64,000 nt of DNA. Source: Isoetes taiwanensis. Lineage: Eukaryota > Streptophyta > Lycopodiopsida > Isoetales > Isoetaceae. Shown here piece by piece: positions 56,407 through 64,000 of the stretch. The stretch covers positions 2,938,241-3,002,240 of the forward strand of contig JAJEKV010000083.1 of NCBI GenBank assembly GCA_021234155.1, read 5' to 3'. The first letter of the stretch is position 1. Every line of letters starts with the position of its first letter. Position numbers and translations under genes: made by a program. The notes below the pieces were generated by a model that worked only from the letters and a program-made list of their open reading frames with translations, was not told where the DNA came from and did no database searches.

Positions 56407-57250
56407 AGAAATGCTTGAGCTTTGGCATGGCTGATTGCAATCCATCTAAAGTTCCTATGAATCCGTGTACTCTTCTCACTAAGAAAGATTGTCCACAACT
56501 GATGTTTGACGCCTTTCTATGGCAAAAGTTCCATTTCTAAGAATTGATTGGCAGCCTCATGTATTGCATGGTTTGCACCGCACTCGATATTGCATTTGTT
56601 TGTTATAGCTCTCACCAATTTTCAGCAGATCCAGTCATAAGCATTGGGAAATGGCCAAGCACATTCTCCGCTACTTAAAGGGTAATGCCGATTATGGCCT
56701 TTACATATCGCAAAGAATAGTGATGCTTTTTCATTGCTGACATATAGTGATTCCTCACTTAGCGATGTGATAGTCAACTCCGTGTCCACATCCGGCATTT
56801 GTTTTCGCTTGCCAATGCCGCCATTGCTTGATCAGCAAGAAACAGGGCATGTATCTCTTTCATCCATCGGCAGTATGTTGCAAAATCTCTACGGCAGCCC
56901 GTGAGATCATTAGTTTCAAGGACTTTCTTGCCGACATTGGGCAACGACTCGACCAGCAAGGATGCTCGTGGATAACAACGGTGGCATTGATTGGTGCTCC
57001 TCCGGTTCGACATGCAAAATCTAAGCATGTTCCCAAGCATTATCATTTTGTAAGGGACCTTGTGGCTGATAAGCGGTGTTCAGATTGAGCATGTTCCTAC
57101 ACGGACAATACCGCAGATCTCTTGACTAAGCCTTTGGCTCGTGAGCTCTTTGAGCGACATCGACTTGGTATTGGTCTTGATAGATTCCAGATCTCATCTC
57201 CGGGAGGAGGAGGTTGAGCATGGAGATGGTGACCTCTCATCAAGGAGGAG
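56407..57250 (+). pseudogene. Copia RNase H region, heavily decayed
   Basis: Readable words in mixed frames include AKHILRYLKGNADYGLYIS (about 56,650-56,710), ISKKQG (about 56,830) and TDNTADLLTKPLARELFE (about 57,100-57,150), which are the usual end of Copia pol. Several stops separate them. The purine tract aaggaggag ends directly before the right LTR. Confidence 0.82.
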
Positions 57251-57598
57251 TGTCGAGATATATGACATCGAGATCACCATCTTGCTGCTTTTGACAAAGA
57301 TCGACAAGATTTCTCAAGATGAGGTGTCGACTATGTGCCGAATCAAGACTTCATCAAAGACCTACACCAAGCCCACCCACTTGCCTTAATTAGCTACGGC
57401 ACCGACTTGCCTTAATTAGTTACGGCATAATTAGGTGTGGTTGGTAACGGGAGCAGTTATTATCTACTGCCCCTTTTTATATCTTGTATTCATACATACG
57501 TTTAATATACAATTCCAATTTGTCTTTGTTTTGGGAGCTTGCGCTCTCGGATATCGGTGTGCATCCCCTTCTCTCCCTTTCTTGGTGCGACCTTGACA
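57251..57598 (+). repeat. Copia right LTR (348 bp)
   Basis: Starts TGTCGAG and ends CTTGACA, followed by the target duplication TAATG. It is 7 bp longer than the left LTR because of differences confined to 57,289-57,375. Confidence 0.93.
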
Positions 57599-58414
57599 TA
57601 ATGTGCTTATTGTTAACTTATGGCCAAGAAAGGGAACAAAACCATCCCTTCAAACAAGTGGCATTTCTAAAAGTAAGTTTTATTATTGAATATTTTTATT
57701 TCATACAACAATGGATGTTAAAGCTATATGGTAACAACCTTATGAATCTTTTGTGATGCGGTCTTTTCGTGACGATAGTTTCTCATGTGCCAAAGCTTCA
57801 TTGAAACATTTCTTTACACCTGAAGTATATTGTTGCGAGTCAATCAGCATCAGGTAGAACGTTCATTGAGAAATCAATTGACTTCATGAAATTCATCATC
57901 GAGAACATGAGTCCTGAAGGTTTGATATTAGATGTATTTAGTGGAATAGGTTCTACATTAGTTTCATTTGCTATTTTGTCTCGACAATGATAAGGCACTT
58001 GTTGAGCATGTGAGATTTACTCGTTTATCAAAACTTCAAAAAGTGTCCCATACCACAATGGAGAAGCACAGTATATCTTTGGAGGAAGAATTTGAGGACG
58101 AAATGCCTCAAGAAGATGAGGAACCTGCTTAGTAAGTGTATATAAGTGGTTTTTTTCTTTTTATTGTAATAATAGTTAACTATGGTTATTAGCTAATTAT
58201 TATAGTGTTCTTCTTGTCTATGCCGAATCTATGGCTCGCTTTTTAGTTGAATCAAAACTCAAAAAAAAAATAAAGATAAGAGGCGAAACGATGTTTCCTT
58301 TTGTAGATGATGAATGTGAGCAAGGTTAAGATGCTTTAGCTTTTACTTTTTCTCCTTGTATGCAAAACGGTTAACATGCTTAAGGGTTTTCTTTACTTCA
58401 AGATTTAACTCTAG

Positions 58415-60367
58415 TATATCTTTTTTAGTTTTTTTTTTTTTTTTAAAGGTTGTCGCTTTTTATTGATATAAAAGTTACATACAACAAAAGTATTGTCTAG
58501 GCACTATAGACTTCCCTCTACATCTTCTCCGATTGGATACTACAGGAGTGGAAGCCAATTTCCTAGACTCAAAAGGCCCTCATAGCCAAATGGAAGAATT
58601 GTAACATAACAAGTAGAGTAGAAAATAGGTACAAAAACTGCCCCAAATAGAAGCATCTCTTCTCCCATGCATCCACTACACTTGCCTTCAAAAACCCGGC
58701 CCTATGATTAGAAAATGTAAGCACATACGCGTTGTGCTGCAAGCAACCCCGAGCTGGGTGGAGATAAAGCACGGATACAATACTTGGCGGATGTTGACAC
58801 TGATGAAGCCCACCCGAATCAAGAATGCATTGTTGCGTAACGCAACAACAAAACTCGCCTCAAATATTAACATCCGTGCCTAGCCCATATGCATCTAACC
58901 TAACTGGATCTTGTCAAAACCATTGGGCCAAGAATGGGATGGTCCAAGAGTCCTCCCCCTCACGGTACCCCATGGCCTTATCCGAACTACTACCAAATCA
59001 CCTACAAACAAACAAAGCATCCCTTGGCTGGGACAAAGGAGCACGCCAAACCGTGCCCAACAACAACTTTCGGAATAAGAGAAGCCTCCAATCATGTCCA
59101 AGAGAAAAGACCATGCAATTATTACAATCTCCTATAGATCACAGATTAGTAATTTCCAATGGCCATATTCCAAACCATAAAGCACACCCAGTATTGGTTC
59201 ATCAGAATAGCCATCAAGAAGGTACAAATCTAAGCTATTTCAACTCGCTTTGTTAATAAAAATGGACTTCAAACAAAGGACTATCAAAAGGCCTATAGTG
59301 ACCTCTCACTCGCCTCTTCTTATGCATGATACAATACTATAGGGTGTCTGTCCATTTAGAGATGTCCACGTACAAGCAATGAAGTGCCCTCCTAAAGATA
59401 TTCATGTATGAGGCTCTCCATAAATGGATAAGACAAAGAACCTTCTTCTTGCATATACAAATACTATAGTCAAAAGGCCATTATTGGTGTCCAGGTTGAT
59501 GTTCCCATGCAATACTGCCCATCTTATTTGGGAAGATTGACATATCAATTCTCGTTTCAATGTAGAGGGAGCAAACTATATGGACTGGAAAATTATTAGG
59601 ACAACCAGCTAGGAGGAACGTGAAGAACAATAGCCAGCGGCACAAAGTAAAAGGGATGGAAAGGGAGAATACAAGTGACACTATACAAGATAGAAAAACC
59701 TAGAAAAACTGAATGAAATAGAACAGAGATGATTAGGCATGGAGAGCAAAACCTAAACAAGTGGAGCAAATGGCAACAAACAAGATGAGCCGAGCTGTGA
59801 CAAAACCAGAACAAAGGCAAATAAGGGGAAAAAAAAAAGCGAATGGAAAGGTGAGAAGATGCAGGAGTAGAGGTTTCGAAAATCAGATCTGCTCAATGTA
59901 AATGGATCTGTAATGAAAATAAAACCCCAAATGGATCCACGGAAGGGAAAGAAAGATGCCAAATAAAAAATGGTAAAGCCCCAAATGGATCTACAGGAAA
60001 ATAAAACCCTAGATGGATCTACAAGAAAAACAAGAATGGGGCGACAGATCTCTAAAAAAAGTAAGAGCAAATGACAGATCTACAAGAACTATGGACAAAA
60101 TAAGAAAGCTCGCTGAAAAAGGACATACCCTTCACGATCCTTAGGATGAAGACAGGGAAAAAAAAGGGGCGGCAAAGTGCATCCCAAACCACAATCTTCA
60201 AGCTCTTCCAAGATTCTCAGAAACCCGTTTGATGTTCGCAGGATTTGAAGCAAGGCCAAAAGCCCCTGCCTAACACATTTTCCTTAGGGCGGCCGCCATC
60301 GCCGGCCCGTTATCGGCCCCCTCCCTTGCAGGGAAAATCGAAATCCATTTTTATATCTTTTTTAGTT
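58415..60367 (-). mobile_element. Retrocopy with 16-bp TSD and L1-type nick site
   Basis: The 16-bp word tatatcttttttagtt occurs at 58415-58430 and again at 60352-60367. The 1,921-bp insert begins at its left end with a T-run (58429-58444), so it is a minus-strand copy with a poly(A) tail. An AATAAA signal lies about 15-20 nt before the tail (58,458-58,463 on the plus strand as TTTATT). On the minus strand the target reads TTTT/AACTAAAA at the insertion point, the L1 endonuclease consensus. The interior has many short frames, none with a motif; its 5' third repeats a 'gtagatccatttggggtttta' phrase. It is a retroposed transcript or truncated LINE of unknown source. Confidence 0.88.
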
Positions 60368-60864
60368 AAAAGCTCTAAAATCCTCTTGATTCATATACAA
60401 TCTATAACATTAACTTTTTTGTGGTATGAATAGATCTTGTTGAAATGGTAATTAGTTATTTGCTGAAATGGTCTTTAAACAATTTACAATGTGTCGCTAA
60501 TTATTGCATAAATAAATATAACATCCCAACGTCACTAATTCATATGAGTGCATTTAAACGCACATTTTAAAACATACACAAAAAAAACCCCTAAACTATC
60601 TAAAAAAAACCCTCTAAAATTTTACACTCAAACGAACTTTTGTTAAAATCTATTGTTCAAATTTGGATTTTCCGATTTGGAGAAAAACTTTTTTAGATTT
60701 TTTTAAGCTGATTTTCCTATGGTTTTGGGGTATTAGCAATCTAAAAAGATCCCGACTATTTAAAAATCGGGAAAATTTTCCCTTTGTATGATTTGGGGTT
60801 TTGGTGGATTGAAATTAATGACTGGAGAGGTGGTGTCAGGTTCGTGGCTTGATGAAATCATATC
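60368..60864. other. Spacer, no gene seen
   Basis: AT-rich, no coding frame. It continues the sequence that was joined to 58,414 before the retrocopy inserted. Confidence 0.35.
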
Positions 60865-61330
60865 GGCATGCATGACACGCGATTCTAGAATATGAGGATT
60901 TCGGTATATAGGGAAGACTTGAAGATTTATGATCCGTTAGGGAGTTTGTATCGATTTATAACCCCAATCTCTAATTTCTGTTGTAAATTGATCCAAAGGA
61001 TCTATTGTCATAATTGTTGCCTACTTCTGTCGGTATACTAGATATTCAATTTGATTTATGATTTGGCTCTGTATGCATTTTGGATTATCAACTAAATTGG
61101 CATGCATGACACGATTTAGGTATATCGGAAGGCTTGAAGATTTATGATCTGTCGGGGAGTTTGTAAACCATTTATAACCCCAATCTCTAATTTACGTTGT
61201 AAAATTGATCCAGAGGAGGATGTATTGTCCACAGATTGTTCTCTACTCGCCGATGTCTTGGGGCGTGGGTTTAGAGATTCAATCTGATTTGTGATTTGGC
61301 TTTGTATGCATTTTGGTTTATCAACTAAAT
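60865..61330. repeat. Tandem duplication, unit about 233 bp
   Basis: A unit starting ggcatgcatgacacg occurs at 60865-61098 and 61099-61330 and includes the phrases cttgaagatttatgat, ataaccccaatctctaattt and ctgtatgcattttgg. The copies differ by about 15 percent with small indels, so the duplication is not recent. Confidence 0.85.
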
Positions 61331-61603
61331 GGTCATCAGCGCAAATCTCCTCCTTATGCCTGCATTTCTTCCATACAATATTCACTTGGACATGTTCTAG
61401 AGTTTGCGGAAATCCTGTTTCTGGATGAGCTTAGTGCTCAAAATTATGCAGGAACCCTGTTAGTGGACACACTCAATTTTTGGTTGCATGACTACACAAA
61501 ACATGGAGTTGATATGCCCATGTTTGATAGAGGACACTATTTGCTTCCGGGGTTTGATATTGATTATTGTATTCTTCATTATGCTTTCAGTCTCTGTGCA
61601 AAG
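61313..61603 (+). CDS. Possible coding exon, unrecognised
   Basis: A 97-codon frame reads to SLCAK and then meets aaag|gtacgag, a good splice donor, at 61,604. The translation is well-behaved (DTLNFWLHDYTKHGVD, DRGHYLLPGFDIDYC) and lacks the AT-driven codon bias of chance frames nearby. A 5' boundary is not clear; a pyrimidine-poor ag lies at about 61,400. I do not recognise the family. The LINE tail begins about 50 bp downstream, so later exons may have been separated or lost. Confidence 0.3.
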
Positions 61604-61649
61604 GTACGAGTCTTTGCTCTTGCAGTATTAGATTTAACTTTTGGCTGAT

Positions 61650-61855
61650 CTTAGAAGAAACCTGCATCCTATTGTATCCTTTCTTACGCCAGAGCATTTT
61701 CTTACGCCAGGCAGTAATAAGTTTGTTGCGTTCCTTCTGGGTCCCATAGGCCAATTGGTCTCAGTGGACGGAGAAAATCATTCTTCTTCTCCTTCTCCTT
61801 CTCCTTCTCCTTCTCCTTCTCCTTCTCCTTCTCCTTCTCCTTCTCCTTCTTCTTC
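61650..61855 (+). mobile_element. LINE 3' tail ending in (TTCTCC)n
   Basis: The order agtaata, gggtcccataggccaattg, ggtctcagtggacgga matches the tails at 26.6 and 37.7 kb. The microsatellite that follows is TTCTCC rather than TTCTA (61,785-61,855). No coding part of the LINE lies directly upstream. Confidence 0.7.
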
Positions 61856-62380
61856 TTCATACATGTTCTTACCAAGACTACAATCACATTTAAAGTACAA
61901 TTACATTAAAAAACCTTGTTCAAGGTAAGATCATAATTCCAAATATCCACCCTGGTTTTTAGGCCAGGCCACATCAGGCACTCTCCAAACCATTAGCCCA
62001 TATAACTTCCTGGATTTGAAAAACATATTTCGTAAAGTGTAAATCTCCAATTTTAAAGAGTAAAATGTAAATCTCAAATTATGATCATACATAGCAAAAT
62101 AGATGTATAATGGTTATTTCACGATAAGTAATTATTCAACTTAGTCAATTTCAAAGTTTAGCATCCAGAATGTAAGAAATCAGATAGCAATCATAAGAAT
62201 GTATAAAGTTTTCCATTTAATTTTCTAAATAGTAACAATATAAAGTATAAAGTTTAGAGTATTCACTTACAATCTTGCATAAAACACATTTGTATACATA
62301 TCTTATTTGCATCACTATCAAAGTGCAACTTGTTCCATCTCTTACGTATCCAGTTATTCCATTTCCAAGTCAACGCCAAC

Positions 62381-62607
62381 TCTAACAGCAAAATGGAGAC
62401 AATTAGAGGAGAGAACCCGTACCTGCAGCCAATCAATACACAATTAGCATGATAATGGTAAATGTGCAAGGGCCAAAAGGTACATTGGGTCTCTCTAACA
62501 GCAAAATGAAGACAATTAGAGGAGAGAACCCGTACCTGCAGCCAATCAATACACAATTAGCATGATAATTGGTAAATGTGCAAGCGCCAAAAGGTACATT
62601 GGGTCTC
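62381..62607. repeat. 113-bp tandem duplication, nearly identical
   Basis: The unit beginning tctaacagcaaaatg runs 62381-62493 and 62494-62607. The copies differ only by g/a at one position, g/c at another and one extra t, so the duplication is recent. Confidence 0.92.
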
Positions 62608-62800
62608 TCAGTTTATCACTGATCACCAATTGTATCCTTTTGCCCTGAGGTGGCATTAATTAGAAAAGCCTGGAATAGTAACATTTTTAGCATTATAATT
62701 TTTCAGTTGATCACAATCATTCCCATTAAACGAGAACTAATTTCTTAGTCCCAAATCTAGCTGGTCATGTTGAGGATTAACTCTACAGCTTCACCTTAAG

Positions 62801-63515
62801 TGAGTGACGATAGTAAGAGATATAAGCAACAAAAGTTCTCAAGCATAGAAGCAAAAGAAGCCCCTTTCTTAAGTCCACAATTTAACTTAGATGCATCTAT
62901 ATCAAATTTTAAGTATAAGCATGTCAAAAATGTAAGATACGTACTTGCTGCCATAAAAAAACAGCCCCTACGAAAACTGTCATAACTTTTAGTACAGAGC
63001 TCTGTTTTTCTATTAATTATATGTTTCGGAAATGGCATGATATGCTTTATCTTTTGACAAAAAGAGTTAAGTTCTGATGAATTTTGTTCTGATGAATTTT
63101 GCTGTGTCAGAAAATGATTCTGTAATCCGACCTAAATGTACTATGTCTTGAATATTCCCATGGCTACATAATTTGTTAGTTAACTGACAATAATAAGAGA
63201 TATAACCAACCAAACTTCTTAAAAATAGAAGCAAAAGAAGCCCCATTTCTTAAGTCTATATTTCATCTTAGGTGCATCTCCATCAAATTTTAAATCTAAG
63301 CATGTAAAAAATGGAGGATAAGTACCGCCATAAATGACAAAATTCTTTTACTTAAATAGGTATAGCTCTTAGCACGCATCTCTCTGCTTGTTTATTAATT
63401 ATATGTTTCGGTAAATCCAAGACAATATGCTCTATCCTTTCATCAAAAATAGTCAAGTTTTTGACTAGATTTTGCTATGTTAGAAAATGATTTCTGAAAT
63501 CCGACCTAAATGTGA
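62801..63515. repeat. Diverged tandem duplication, unit about 350 bp
   Basis: Phrases such as agagatataa.caac, agaagcaaaagaagcccc, atcaaattttaa, ttaattatatgtttcgg, tcagaaaatgattctg and atccgacctaaatgt occur in the same order at 62,815-63,145 and 63,195-63,510. Divergence is high (over 20 percent by eye), so this is an old duplication in non-coding DNA. Confidence 0.8.
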
Positions 63516-64000
63516 TCTGCAGCTTTCTTATGAAACTTTGTTCTTCAAAGTTTCTTTCTGGGATTTCCCACTCCATAACTAGAGGATTTACAAAGTGGAA
63601 TAGAATATAAGACACACCTGATATGTATTCTTTGTGTGAGCTTTGTGTCGATGATGATAGAATCTGCCAGCTTCATCAAAGATGAGCAATGAGCATAAAT
63701 CCAAGATCTGAAGCTGTGTTTGCCATATCCAGATCTTCTGGATTGGTAGCAACTAGGGCGATCGTTTGGCGCCCATGCCTTGCATGGTCCTCCATGCCTT
63801 GTGTTTCCTTATAAAATTTGCATGTAGAGCACGGTTGTGCTCATGGAATAAAATAACGGCTAAGGTTAGCCAAATGGCTATTTTATAGCATTTTTGCCAA
63901 GAAAAATGGCTAAAGTAAATGGAAAAAATTGCCTAAAAAAAGAAAAATTTAGCCCAATTTTTTTGCCGACTAAGTGAGTTTCTAGATTGGACAGCCAAAC

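Larger units (their letters stand above)
45623..57598 (+). mobile_element. Copia LTR retrotransposon, interrupted by a Gypsy element
   Basis: The LTRs are 45623-45963 and 57251-57598, beginning TGTCGAG and ending CTTGACA. The 5-bp duplication TAATG flanks the element (45618-45622 and 57599-57603). The left LTR is followed by tggtatcgaaagc, an initiator-Met-tRNA-type primer site with changes, and the right LTR is preceded by the purine tract aaggaggag. Without the inserted Gypsy the element is about 4,986 bp, a normal Copia length. Gene order gag-protease-integrase-reverse transcriptase-RNase H confirms Copia. Coding parts are broken, so it is not autonomous. It lies in the second half of the first part of the methylase-like gene. 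Confidence 0.95.
44950..58328 (+). pseudogene. Bacterial-type N-4/N-6 DNA methylase-like gene, split by nested LTR elements
   Basis: Beta-class DNA amino-methylases carry a catalytic motif of DPPY type first and an FxGxG cofactor motif near the C-terminus. Here the first part (44950-45622) opens with a Lys-rich stretch, then reads YDLVIIDFPTHD (45344-45379) in the place of the catalytic motif and DDDGWIVSICS downstream. The second part resumes after the Copia element with ENNVLIVNLWPRKGTKPS (to 57,672, donor GTAAGT). It continues with EKSIDFMKFIIENMSPEG and ILDVFSGIGSTL (about 57,880-57,960), and an acidic tail to 58,131. A final exon at 58206-58328 joins in frame across a 74-nt GT-AG intron and ends at TAA. 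Frames shift at least four times, one at the G-run 45339-45342. The Pro-Pro of DPPY is absent. The match is to motif order, not to a known plant gene. Confidence 0.6.
61856..64000. other. Spacer with tandem duplications, no gene recognised
   Basis: No frame with motifs. The minus-strand frame 62556-62263 reads across the duplication at 62,381-62,607, and its lower part (LALTWKWNNWIRKRW) looks protein-like but matches nothing I know. The stretch after 63,800 has a run of 'aatggcta' words. The window ends in AT-rich sequence. Confidence 0.4.

Noticed and set aside
61702-61887. Lys-Glu repeat protein on the minus strand
   Set aside because: It is the antisense translation of the TTCTCC microsatellite of a LINE tail.

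Overview
This window is nuclear DNA of a land plant with a large, transposon-rich genome. The evidence is a long P-class PPR gene, broken PLS-class PPR genes, a spliced PER1/PGAP3 gene with short introns, plant-type Copia and Gypsy LTR retrotransposons, a TRIM element and several LINE lineages. The PPR abundance and the LINEs ending in TTCTA microsatellites suggest a fern or other non-seed plant, but the sequence does not prove this. No tRNA, rRNA, CRISPR array or bacterial operon was seen.

Layout. 1-20.4 kb holds no intact gene: AT-rich spacer, a decayed minus-strand LINE (about 6-8.5 kb), a heat-shock-element/TATA cluster (8.86-8.96 kb), a MITE candidate (10.4-11.0 kb) and foldback sequences. 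21.2-23.0 kb is a five-exon PER1/PGAP3-like gene with several frameshifts. 24.5-25.9 kb is a minus-strand PPR (PLS-E) pseudogene. 29.2-31.1 kb is bounded by hairpins sharing one palindromic core. 31.8-34.3 kb is the best gene, a P-class PPR protein of about 17 readable repeats with a single one-base frameshift in a homopolymer. 36.6-37.9 kb is the 3' half of a LINE; 38.9-39.3 kb a PPR pseudogene fragment; 39.3-39.8 kb a complete TRIM with target-site duplications; 41.2-42.0 kb a retrocopy.

44.2-58.4 kb is the most informative part. A gene resembling a bacterial-type N-4/N-6 DNA methylase, with plant-style introns, is split by a Copia element (TSD TAATG). That Copia is split within its protease region by a Gypsy element (TSD ATTGG) whose two 354-bp LTRs look identical by eye. 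Just inside both Gypsy LTRs lies a 20-bp inverted repeat that includes the primer-binding site. At 58.4-60.4 kb is a 1.9-kb retrocopy with a 16-bp TSD and an L1-type nick site. The last 3.6 kb is spacer with three tandem duplications and another LINE tail.

Order of events, inferred: methylase-like gene first, then Copia, then very recently Gypsy. Four LINE 3' tails (9.5, 26.6, 37.7 and 61.8 kb) share a terminal motif before a microsatellite. Several conserved reading frames are broken by one-base changes in homopolymers, so some 'pseudogene' calls may be assembly errors. All calls come from reading the sequence; no database search was possible.
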